From Orobanche coerulescens (lineage: Eukaryota; Streptophyta; Magnoliopsida; Lamiales; Orobanchaceae): a stretch of 64,000 nucleotides of DNA. The stretch covers positions 67,692,001 through 67,756,000 of the forward strand of contig CM065817.1 in assembly GCA_033398695.1 (NCBI GenBank), read 5' to 3'. The stretch's first letter is position 1, and each line of letters starts with the position of its first letter. Below the pieces are notes generated by a model that had not been told where the DNA came from, searched no databases, and was given only the letters and a program-made list of their open reading frames with translations. The position numbers were made by a program, and so were the translations under genes. Below, in pieces: positions 46,244-57,473 of this stretch.

Positions 46244-49052
46244 TGTAATATCCGACTGTAAACCTTCATCCTTACTGTTTTTTTGTTCAGATAATTTGAC
46301 TATCATTGAATCATGTTGCATTTATTATATGACATACGTCGAGACGTTATGGAATTGAGTTAATTATCATTGTTATTCGCCTTATGTTTGTTGATTTGAT
46401 GATTGATTGGAGAGTTGCATTTTTTGAACCTATTCTGTTAGTGTAGCGTACGCTACATAGTGTGATTAACGTACGTTAATCTTGTGTCTTAACGCACGTA
46501 ATTCGTTACCAGTTGCGTACGTTAAGAGAGAATCAGACATCAGTTGACTTCTGCACGTGAGGCTGATACCCGTTGCCATGCACGTGAAGTGTGATTGGTT
46601 GTCGTGTCGGTTAGAGTCAACCCTATTTAACGTACGTAATACCCTATTCGTTAGCGTACGTAAATGGCCTGTGTAATCGATTCAGTAGCCCCTGTAATTC
46701 GATTACGTACGTAACCCTCTACTTGTTAGCGTACATAATAGTGTTAACGTACGCTAATTTTGTTCGATAGCGTACGTTAAGGCTGTACAGTCTATTTAAA
46801 GACACAGCCTGATTTTCATTTCTTCACAACTCTAAACCGATTTTCTCTCCATATATCATCCCTCTGCACCCCCAATTCGATATCAACCTCCTCCAACTTG
46901 TGTTTAAGCCTTAAATCTTGGAGTGGAGCTCATTACCTTGAAGATTAGGAGGTGTTCTTGAGCTTGGAGTGTACTTTCTTGTAGTGTTGAGAGTTGTTCA
47001 TCATTTCTGGAGGTATGTGCGCATCTCTTCTCCGTACTTTTCGTATGTTGGTGTTAATAATGAGGAATAGTTCACCTAGAGTTAAATTAAGCAAGTAAAA
47101 CATGGTTATAATTAAACTTTTTAAACACTTCTTGATGAATATGATAAATGAAGGTTTGTATTAGATGTGTTCTTGATGTTGTAGTGATGGTAACCATGTT
47201 TGTAGTTATCATACTCATCTTGCTTGATGAATTTAGCTCAGTAGAACATTGTTGGATCGGTTAGCTTCATCATAGCTGGATTTAATCAAGAACTTGATAT
47301 CATAGAGTGTTTAAACACCATTTTAGGTATTTAATTAACTTGGGAAGAACTTGATAATGTTAAAGATAGGATTAGATGATCTTGTTCAGAAATCTTAGAA
47401 GCTTTAACAATCATTATGGTTCAGCTTCACAAGTCTTTAAAGAATGATAAGGATCTTGATAATTACAACAATAACTTTTCATTAATCTAATGTGTTGATA
47501 ACTTAGAATGTGTTTGATCATCATGCTAAATAGATAGTTTTCTTAAGAAGGTGATTCTGTTTATGAATGATAATGTCGTGGTAGATTGAGTATCGAATTC
47601 GTTATGACTATCCTTGTATAATAGTATATGTTGTAGAACATAAGAATTTTATTAAACCAATTTTATTGGCGAATTGAAGATGTTTTGTTCATAGAATGAC
47701 AAGAGTATTAAAGGACACTTTTAGTATGGTAATCCGATTTTGGAATATGAATTAGATGTATTGAAACCTTTCATTAATCGTTAAGGTATTTATTAGGGTG
47801 GAATGAATTATTCGAGTAGGTTGCAGGCGTCGTTCCTACGAATTGATATTAATATTATGCGAATATGTTATTGAATGAATTACGTTTCATTGAAGGTTTC
47901 TTGTTCAATTAAGTGTTTAACCGAGGATACCGTCTGTTTGATCATTTGGAGAAGGACTATCTTTCGCTTACAGAATTGAGGCAAGTTATCTTGCTTGGTT
48001 ATAATGATGATTAGATTCTTTTGATGATTATACGTTTCATGTGTATGAAATGTTGATGAATTGGTGACTCTTAAATTGATATTATCCTTGAAGTTGTTCC
48101 ATTTTTCATCATGGGATTGCATTCCCAAGTATGTCACTTTGAATCGTTGATCTCGTTGGTCCTCGTTGTAACTTCGGTGAGTTTTTCTTGATCCTTAATC
48201 GGATATGTGATTTATTGAATTCATTGTCATGATGTATCGTGACATATCTGGAATCATATCTGCGTGCCGATTGGTTATTGTGTAGGATTTTTAGCCGAGC
48301 ACTTATATAGTCATACGTCGATGTTTCCGTATTGGACTGTGCACACGAGACGTAGTTCGTGAGGCTAATTAGGTACATTGTCACACGTATATTCTGGATT
48401 CCGTATACGAGGTGGACATGTACACGGACACATTTCGGGATCGGGCGTACTGTGATGTCCATATTGTGCCATATTGTTTAATCGTTCATAGTCCATGTAT
48501 GATTGGATATGTTCGATGATTTGGGACTGATTGTTCATACGCGCGAGGGGTATGTTCAGTAGTCAGGATGTTTTCTTTGAGATCTAATATATGTGGATTA
48601 TATAATGTCAGGAGAATCATTTATCATGTATATCTGACCCTGTGTTATGGGCGAAATACTTGTGTTGTATTTTAGGTTGAGGCAAAGGCAAGGCACGGGA
48701 AGAGCACGGTGACGGCAAAGGGTTCGAGGGATACTAGTTCGGGGGGGCCATGTCTTTTTGTCCGGTTATTGTTCAAACCGCGTAATATCACTTTAATTCC
48801 GCTTTAGTTATATTATCGTTCAGTTGTATTTTGAAGTATATTCCATCTCCATATGGTTTGTACTTGTTTTTCAGATCCTGTGTATTATAAGGCCGCTGGC
48901 CCTACTATTAGTGAACTCCTAATCGGAGTAATGACTATATATTGTGGTTCGGTATCACAAGTAATACTTATTTAATCTGTATTTTGATATCGCCTGGTGG
49001 GTCCCAGTGTGGGGTCCAGGGTACTGTAATAGTCGCCTTTTAGGGTGTTAGA
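46244..49052 (+). repeat. E 5' LTR (2809 bp)
   Basis: It runs from TGTAATATCC to GGGTGTTAGA. It holds palindromes and TATA (46,443-46,801). The part from about 47,696 to 48,772 is missing from the 3' LTR. No genes. Confidence 0.9.
46443..46801 (+). promoter_or_regulatory. E 5' LTR: palindrome cluster and TATA box
   Basis: About eleven sites lie between 46,443 and 46,782, for example TAGCGTACGCTA, TTAACGTACGTTAA and TTACGTACGTAA. The TATA-like TCTATTTAAAG (46791-46801) follows the last site by about 11 bp. Confidence 0.7.
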
Positions 49053-49057
49053 GAAGA

Positions 49058-49072
49058 TGGTATCGGAGAGTG
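49058..49072 (+). other. E primer-binding site
   Basis: TGGTATCGGAGAGTG follows five bases after the 5' LTR. It is a degraded initiator tRNA-Met-type site. Confidence 0.78.
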
Positions 49073-49464
49073 TGTTGTTTTGTCTTTAAAGAGTCATTGT
49101 AGAATGAACTAGTATCCAAAGACCTTCGTGTCACGTGTGACCTGTGCAAGCGCCTGACCTTACGAGCCAAATACGGTATGTACTTTTCGAGTCATGATTT
49201 AATATTGGCATGATATTGATATCGGAATGGATCTCTTTGTTGATCTTGTTATTTCGAGGATCTATGGCAGGATTTATCTGATTGATAATTCGAGGTGAAT
49301 GCTGGATTGATTATATGATTAAAATTTCTCGCCTTGACGTCGATGTAATATTCTGTGTGACATCCGTGGTGTCGATAATTAATTATGAACCGTTTTCTTG
49401 AATATGTGATTCCTTGTTGCTATTAACTTAGCATGAATTTTAAATAGTATCTTGAACTTTACTT

Positions 49465-50760
49465 ATGGTTATCATTATGATTGATTCTTTGAGTATGGAA
49501 AGAAATCTGAGAGGTCGTGGCAAAGGGGGACGAGGCCGCGGAAGGGGCCGAATCCCGATACCTCGAGCCAACCGATGCACAAATGTGGATCATAGTTCCG
49601 CAGACAGTGGTTCGCCTTCTAGGGACCAATTGCACCACAGTGGGCGTGAGGATGCGTGTGTCGATCTTTACGTTGTAATTCAGGGCATGATGACTCAGAT
49701 GACCCATATGGGTCAGTTAATAGAAGCTATGCAGAGGGCCACTACTGGCCAGCAGCAGGGGCCTCAACTTCCACCTCTTGTTCTCGGCGGACCCATGAGT
49801 CGGATCATCAACGACATCCCTCGCCATCGACCTCCGTCCTTTGAAGGCTCCTCTGAGCCTGCTGACATTGTGCATTGGATCGAGCATTTTGAAAAATTAT
49901 TCGAGATGGTGGACTGCCCGTAGGAGAATCGCATCTCCGTAGCAGCTTACTATCTTACCAAGGGCGCTCACACTTGGTGGCTTTCAGTGAGGCCAGTTGA
50001 TGGTGCTTATACCTGGGAGGAATTTAAAAACCTCATGCTAGACCGTTACTATCCAGGGCCACTCCATGAGGCCAAGCTGTCGGAATTGCTAAACTCGGAC
50101 CCGTCCAAGGATGATGTACTATCTGTCACCGAGAAATTTCAGGCACTTCTCCCTTTCGCCTCATCGATTATTCGATCGGAGGCTGAAAAAATCAAATATT
50201 TTCTCAAGAGGCTTAAACCCCGAATGAGAATGCAGCTGTTGAATCACCACTATACGACCCTGCTGTAGTTCATCGAGAAAGCTCTGGAATACGAGCTCAC
50301 CGCGAAGGAGATTTCTAAGAAGCAACCACATTCCAACACCAAAACATACAGGAACCAGAACCATACTAACAATAACTGGGCGACATTCAGGAAGCCCCAG
50401 TCGTTGCCGAACCCTTCTAAACGACCACCCATGGCATCGAAGCCATCTGGATAGCACTCTCGAGCGGCCAGCTCATCTGTTGTGTGCTATAACTGCAGAG
50501 ATCAGGGACATGTCAGCTCCAAATGCCCGAAGCCGGCCGTCGCATGCCATACTTGTGGGAAGAATGGGCATCGTGCTCGTTTTTGCAGGAATGGACGCGG
50601 ACATGAACTAGTAGCATCTCATGCACTAATTCAGTATGCTGTCCAGGACCGTGTGCCTCTGTCCGCTTCTTGTCAGACTACCGCGGCAAACAGGGGAATG
50701 GGTCATGGGAATCAGAGTGGTACACATGGTGCAGGAGCTGCGAAACCCAGGATTTACGAG
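49465..50760 (+). pseudogene. gag: E gag with two zinc knuckles, interrupted by stops
   Basis: The frame opens at 49465 or at a later Met such as that of MERNLRGRGKGGRGRGRGR, which resembles the usual basic gag start. Capsid landmarks are HRPPSFEGSSEPADIVHW, GAHTWWLSVRP and EAEKIKYFLKRLKP. Stops occur at 49921, 50266 and 50452, all TAG. Two intact CCHC knuckles follow: CYNCRDQGHVSSKC and CHTCGKNGHRARFC. The protein would package RNA, but this copy is not translatable as a whole. Confidence 0.87.
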
Positions 50761-53700
50761 ATGAAGAAAGCTGACGATCCCGAGGCCAGCATGATCGCAG
50801 GTATACTCGAGATCCACTCTCAGCCGGTGTGTGTTCTTTTTGATACCGGCGCTTCATAATCTTTTATATCTACTTCTTGTTTAAGTTGTTTGCCTCTCAA
50901 CCATGTTATAAATTGTGAGCCTTATATGATTGGTCTACCCGATGGTAGAAGAATTATTAGGAATCGTGAAGTCCAGGACTGTCCGATTTGCATGAACGAC
51001 AGTGAGTGGTTGTCAAATCTGATTGTAGTCGATTTACCTAAGGATGATATAATCTTGGGTATCGATTGGATGGATCGTCATGATGCCATACTTAGTGTCC
51101 GCAAGCGAATGTTAACCGTCACTTCTGATGATGGTTTCGAGTGTATTTTTCGAGGTGATAATCCCAGCCGTTCCGGGAGAGTCATCAGTGCTATAAAGGC
51201 AGTGAAACTGCTTAATCAAGGGTGTATTGGTTATTGGTGCTACATGACCAAAAAACAGATCGACCAGTCAAATTGGCCGACATTCCGGTAGTCCGGGACT
51301 ACCAAGATGTATTTCCAGATGAGTTGCCAGGCTTACCTCCACATCGTGATGTGGAGTTTATTATTGAGTTAGAGCCAGGTACGTCCCCGCTTTCAAAAGC
51401 ACCGTATCGTATGGCTCCGAGTGAGATGCAGGAGTTGAAGAATCAACTTGAGAAGTTGTCTGAAAAGGGCTATATTCAACCCAGTGCGTCCCCTTGGGGA
51501 GCACCAGTATTATTTGTACGAAAGAAAGATGGATCTCTGCGATTATGTATTGATTACCGTGAGCTGAACAGGGTAACCATCAAAAAAATATCCTTTACCT
51601 CGTATTGATGATTTATTGGACCAACTTCAGGGAGCTGTTGTGTTTTCTAAGATCGAATTGAGGTCCGGTTATCATCAGTTGAGGATTCGAGAGTCCGACA
51701 TTTCGAAGACGGCCTTCCGTACTCGCTATGGACATTATGAGTTCGTGGTGATGCCATTTGGATTAACAAATGTACCAGCTGTATTTATGGAGTTGATGAA
51801 TCGAGTTTTTATTAACTATCTAGACCGCTTTGTAGTCATTTTCATTGACGACATTCTGATTTACTCTCGTAACCATGAAGAGCATGAACGTCATCTCCAC
51901 CAAGTTCTCGATGCGTTGAGGCGGGAATAGCTTTTTGGGAAGTTTTCTAAATGTGAATTCTGGATTCCTGAGGTTATCTTTCTTGGGCATGTGATATCAT
52001 TCGAAGGATTCAGAGTGGACCCACAGAATACAGAAGCCATTCGAGACTGGCTACCCCTGAAGAACGTGAAGGAAGTTCGTAGTTTTCTTGGCTTAGTAGG
52101 TTACTACCGACGGTTCGTGGAAGGATTTTCCGAAATTGCACAACCGATGACTAACCTACTGAGGAAGGATAAGAAGTATTTGTGGTCAGAAGCATGTCAG
52201 CAAAGTTTTGATAATCTCAAGAGTCGATTGATTTCAGCACATGTCTTGGTTCTACCAAAAGGAATGGAAGGATTTGTAGTGTATAGTGACGCGTCGAGGC
52301 AGGGCCTTAGATGTGTACTAATGCAGGAGGGGAAAGTGATTGCCTATGCATCGATACAATTGCGACCCTATGAACTTAACTATCTGACCCATGACTTGGA
52401 ACTAGCAGCAGTAGTGTTTGCGTTGAAGATTTGGTGTCACTGTCTGTACGGAGTTACCTGTCAGATCTTTACCGATCACAAGAGCCTGAAATACATTTTT
52501 ACTTAGAAAGAGTTGAACATGAGACAGAGAAGGTGGCTAGAATTGATCAAAGATTATGATATCGAAATCCTTTATCATCCAAGCAAGGCAAATGTGGTTC
52601 CCGATGCCTTGAGCCGTAAGGCAGTGCAGGAGCAGATGCTTAGCCGCTTGACAGCTCAAAGGGAATTGCAGTTGGAGCTTATGAGGCCAGAGATTGAAGT
52701 TTGGTTACAGCGTGTTCAGGGACAACTTTGCACACTTGAGATTTCTTCGTCTCTTGATGATATAATCAGATCAAAACAAGTTACGGACCCATTCCTATCT
52801 CGAGTTTGGGATGAAATCACTCAAGAGAAAGCTCCTGGATTTGTGATCCATGAGGACGGATTGATACGCTTCGGGAATCGAACGTGTGTACCAGCAGACG
52901 AGGAGTTGAGGAACTCTATCATGAGAGAAGCCCATGCTACCCCGTACTCTATTCACCCGGGGTCTAGTAAGATGTATAAGGATTTGAAACAATATTATTG
53001 GTGGGGGAATATGAAACGTGAGGTTGCCGAATTCGTTTCGAGATGTTTAACCTGACAGCAGGTTAAGATTGAGCACCAGCGACCTGTAGGAATGCTGAAA
53101 CCGCTCCCGATTCCCGAGTGGAAATGGGAGGACATATCGATGGATTTTATCACTATCTTGCCGACAAGTCGTCGAGGAATGAACCCGATTTGGGTGATTG
53201 TAGATCGGCTGACCAAATCAGCCCACTTCTTGGAGATTAAAGACACATGGGGTCCCGAGAGACTGGCGCAGCTTTTTATTAAGGAAATTGTGAGATTACA
53301 TGGTACCCCCAAGAGTATTGTATCGGATCATGACGGGCTATTCGTGTCGCACTTATAGAAGGCGGTTCATCGTGTAATAGGCATGCAGTTAAATTTCAGT
53401 ACGTCTTTCCATCCGCAGACCGATGGTCAGTCCGATAGAACCATACAAACTCTAGAGGACATGTTGAGAGCATGTGCTATCGATTGGAAGGATGATTGGG
53501 AAACCCAGCTACCTTTGGTAGAATTCACTTATAATAATAGTTGGCATGCTTCGATTCAGATGGCTCCGTATGAGGCATTGTATGGCCGTCGCTGTAGGTC
53601 CCCTTTGTGTTGGGACGAACTGTCAGAATCTCTGGGTACGGAACCCTATATGTTGTTAGCAGCCCGTGAAAAGATTGCCCTGATTAGGAGTCGTTTGTTA

Positions 53701-54190
53701 ACGGCTCAAAGTCGATAGAAGTCCTACGCAGACCACCGTTGACGACCGCTTGAGTTCGAGGTGGGTGACCATGTGCTAATGAAAGTGTCTCCCACCCGAG
53801 GTATTTTTCGTTTTGGGGAGAAGGGCAAGCTGAGCCCGAGGTACATTGGGCCATTTGAGGTTTTGGAGCGTGTAGGTGATCTGGCTTATCGACTGGATTT
53901 GCCACTGGCTTTAAGTCGTATTCACAACGTGTTCCATGTCTCCCAGTTGAGGAAGTATGTTGCTGATCCGAGCCATGTACTTCAGTTCAAAGAGATCGAA
54001 ATAGCGGAGGATCATTCGTACGAGGAGCGTCCTGTGCAGATACTCGAGAGGAGGATCAAATAGTTGCGGAACAAGACGATTCCCCTACTGAAGGTTCAAT
54101 GGTCATGACATGGAGTCGAGGAGGCTACGTGGGAAACTTAGGATAGCATGTGAGCGAGATATCCCGAATTATTCGCCCCTTAGTTTCGAG
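50761..54190 (+). pseudogene. pol: E pol: protease, RT, RNase H, integrase and chromodomain-like tail, decayed
   Basis: In order: protease with FDTGAS followed at once by a TAA (50857) and with DIILGIDWMD; a frameshifted stretch at about 51,250-51,600 covering the start of RT ([18 protein letters not shown]), compensated at a poly-A run; RT with [10 protein letters not shown]; RNase H with [11 protein letters not shown] and IFTDHKSL; integrase with IHPGSSKMYKDLK, MDFITILP and IVSDHDG. The third catalytic integrase residue reads Asp (GQSDRT) where A has Glu. Stops lie at 51928, 52504, 53053, 53356, 53716, 53740, 54061, 54106, 54139 and about 54,149. Compared with A, at least seven fit single C-to-T or G-to-A changes. 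Confidence 0.9.
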
Positions 54191-54218
54191 GACGAAACTC
54201 CTTTTAAGGGGGGGAGTA
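54182..54218 (+). other. E hairpin and polypurine tract
   Basis: AGTTTCGAGGACGAAACT is followed by CCTTTTAAGGGGGGGAGTA and the 3' LTR. It is nearly identical to the corresponding L sequence. Confidence 0.8.
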
Positions 54219-55942
54219 TGTAATATCCGACTATAAACCTTCATTCTTACTGTTGTTTTTTTCAGATAATTTGACTATCGTTGAATCATATTGCATTTAT
54301 TATATGACTTACGTCGAGACGTTATGGAATTGAGATAATTACTGTTGTTATTCGCCTTATGTTTGTTGATTTGATGATTGATTGGAGAGTTGCATTTTTT
54401 GAACCTATTCTGTTAGCGTAGCGTACGCTACATAGTGTGATTAATGCACATTAATCTTGTGTCTTAACGTACGTAATTCGTTACCAGTTGCGTACGTTAA
54501 GAGAGAATCAGACATCATTTGACTTTTGCACGTGAGGATGATACCCGTTGCCATGCACGTGAAGTGTGATTGGCTGTCGTGTCGGTCAGAGTCAACCCTA
54601 TTTAACGTACGTAATACCATCTTCGTTATCGTACATAAATGGCCTGTGTAATCGATCCAGTAGACCCTGTAATTCAATTACGTATGTAACCCTCTACTTG
54701 TTAGCGTATGTAATAGTGTTAACCTACGCTAATTTTGTTCGATAGCGTACGTTAAGGCTGTACAGTCTATTTAAAGACACAGCCTGATTTTCATTTCTTC
54801 ACAACTCTAAACCGATTTTCTCTCCATATATCGTCCCTCTGCACCCCAAATCGATATCAACCTCCACCAACTTGTGTTTAAGCCTTAAATCTTGGAGTGG
54901 AGATCATTACCTTGAAGATTAGGAGGTGTTCTTGATCTTGGAGTGTACTTTCTTGTAGTGTTGAGAGTTGTTCATCATTTCTGGAGGTATGTGTGCATCT
55001 CTTCTCTGTACTTTTCGTATATTGGTGTTAAAAATGAGGAATACTTCACCTAGAGTCAAATTAAGCAAGTAAAACATGGTTATAATTAAACTTTTTAAAC
55101 ACTTCTTGATGAATATGATAAATGAGGGTTTAGATTAGATGTGTTCTTGATGTTGTAGTGATGGTAACCATGTTTGTGGTTATCATACTCATCTTTCTAG
55201 ATGAATTTAGCTCATTAGAACATTTTTGGATCGGTTAGCTTCATCATAGCTGGATTTAATCAAGAACTTGATATCATAGAGTGTTTAAACACCATTTTAG
55301 GTATTTAATTACCTTGGGATGAACTTGATAATGTTAAAGATAGGATTAGATGATCTTGTTCAGAAATCTTAGAACCTTTAACAATCATTATGGTTCAGCT
55401 TCACAAGTCTTTGAAGAATGATAAGGATCTTTATAATTACAACAATAACTTTTCATTAATCTAATGTGTTGATAACTTAGAATGTGTTTGATCATCATGC
55501 TAAATAGATAGTGTTCTTAAGAAGGTGATTCTGTTTATGAATGATAATCTCATGGTAGATTGAGTATCGAATTTGTTATGACTGTCCTTGTATAATAGTA
55601 GATGTTGTAGAACATAAGAATTTGATTAAACCAATTTTATTGGCGAATTGAAGATGTTTTGTTCAAACCGTATAATATAACTTTAATTCCGCTTTATTTA
55701 TATTATCGTTCGGTTTTATTTTGAAGTATATTCCATCTCCATATGGTTTGTACTTGTTTTTCGGATCCTGTGTATTATAAGGCCGCTGGCCATACTATTA
55801 GTGAACTCCTAATCGGAGTAATGACTATTTATTGTGGTTCGGTATCACAAGTAATATTTATTTAATCTGTATTTTGATATCGCCTGGTGGGTCCCAGTGT
55901 GGGGTCCACGGCACTGTAATAGTTGCCTTTTGTGGTGTTATA
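54219..55942 (+). repeat. E 3' LTR (1724 bp, internally deleted)
   Basis: Both ends match the 5' LTR, but about 1.08 kb is absent. The join near 55,660 lies at TTGTTCA, a short sequence present at both deletion borders in the 5' LTR (about 47,690 and 48,768). Palindromes at 54,415-54,750 are more decayed than in the 5' LTR. TATA is at 54,767-54,777. Confidence 0.9.
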
Positions 55943-57473
55943 AGTCGTTCACACTATAGTTGATTGTTAGATGTTAAGTGGAGATTTTTTTTTACTTGTT
56001 GTTGCCCTTAGCGTGTGCCAGCACATTAACCTTACATACGCTATGTACATAGCATTACGTACGTAACACTTCTATGTTAACCTACGTATTGGAATCAATC
56101 AGCAGATTACCTTTCGGCGGGTGGGGCCGAGCATGTAGGCAGTGGTCGGGAGTCGATCGTGACAGCTTAAGTCAACAGCCATTACGTACGTATGCCTTAG
56201 CGTACGTAATGTACAAGAGATTTACGTACATTCATTTTGGCAACGTACGTAAGAACAGTGTATTTTGAATCAGTAGCATCTGGGGATCTGTTACATACGT
56301 AATACTCGTAAGGTTACGTACGTAATGTTGTAACGTACGTTAATTTTTATCTATAGCATACGTAATGCTGAATTTGGGTTATAAAAGTATGGGTTGCCTT
56401 TCATTTCTGCAAGACTCTATTTCATCATCCCTCTCTCAGAACCGATCCCCTGCCCCCTTAAGATCATATTATTGTCCTCCAATCTCATGTTAGAGCTTCA
56501 ACACTTGGATTTTAGCTTGGCAACAAGAAGCTAGGAGTGTGTTCTTGGTAGTTGTGGTGCTATACTTCATCCCTTTCTTGAGGTTGGTTATCTTACTCTT
56601 GTTGTTTCATATGATTGTTGTTGTAGTAAGGAGTAGTTCTTGGAGTGTTAAAATAACCTGGTAAATCATGATGAACATTGAAGTTATTTAGTTTGGAACA
56701 TGATAATATTGTTAGAACCATTCCTTGAATGATTGATGAAGTGGTGGAATAATATGTTCAATATAAAACCCTTGGTAATCATGTTAAAAACCAGGAGATT
56801 AGAGTTATGAATATGTTCTTAATTGCTAGTAGGATACTATGGTGTTATAGCCATAAATGGGAGAAAGTTTAACAACTCATTGGGAAGAATTTGATGATGT
56901 CTTTAGAGTTTCAAAAACCCTCAATGATAATTATGTTTTAAGCAAATTTTAAGGGATGATAATGGATTATGAAGAACACAAGTATAACCTTTATATATTC
57001 GAATTAATCGAATGTGTGGATAACTCAAGTAGGTGTTGATCACTAAATTAATATGTTGATAATGTTCTTAGGACAATTATAACGATTATAGGTGATAATG
57101 ATGCGGTAGAATTAATGAACGAATTCAATACGTTGATCCTCGTGTATTATGAGACGTAAATTAGGATGATGTTCTTATTGTGCTTAAAACATAAAGTTAT
57201 GCTTTCATTTCTGGATTTGCTTAACGTAATCATTGGAAAGAAGATGAAGAATGTAGATAAACACAAACTTTTAACATGTTCAACGTTAATTGGAAGTATT
57301 GATGGATTGAGAGTATGTTTAATCATCATAGTATTACATTGATAATGTTATTGACTTCAAATGCTTGACATTAATGTTAGAATATGTGGGCGAATCTAAT
57401 AAACTTGATATATGATAATTCGTAATTGGAGCGTTAGAATGTTTGATAAGATAGTTGAACTATTCGAGTAAAG
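55943..57473 (+). repeat. Element F LTR, second piece
   Basis: It continues F after E. Its distal part (for example ATTCGAGTA near 57,464) aligns with the inside of the E LTR, so F is a distant E relative and the LTR does not end here. O2 cuts it at 57474. No gene. Confidence 0.72.
56010..56388 (+). promoter_or_regulatory. F LTR: palindrome cluster and TATA box
   Basis: About twelve sites (TTACGTACGTAA, CATTACGTACGTATG, TAACGTACGTTAA) lie at 56,010-56,366. The TATA box TTATAAAAGT (56379-56388) follows the last one by about 15-20 bp. Confidence 0.68.

Larger units (their letters stand above)
46244..55942 (+). mobile_element. Element E: full-length decayed Tekay-like chromovirus
   Basis: It has two LTRs, primer-binding site, gag, pol and polypurine tract in the plus-strand order, with target duplications AGTCG at both ends. 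The LTRs begin TGTAATATCC; both outer CA ends are mutated (TTAGA and TTATA). The gag-pol frame runs from 49465 to about 54150 in a single frame apart from one compensated frameshift, but holds about fourteen stops. LTR divergence is clearly greater than in A, so E is older. Confidence 0.92.

Noticed and set aside
57469..57473. TAAAG before O2 matching TAAAG before F (46,106-46,110) as a target duplication of F
   Set aside because: The F sequence at 57,464 aligns with the inside of the E LTR, so F does not end there. A 5-base match in AT-rich DNA is likely chance.
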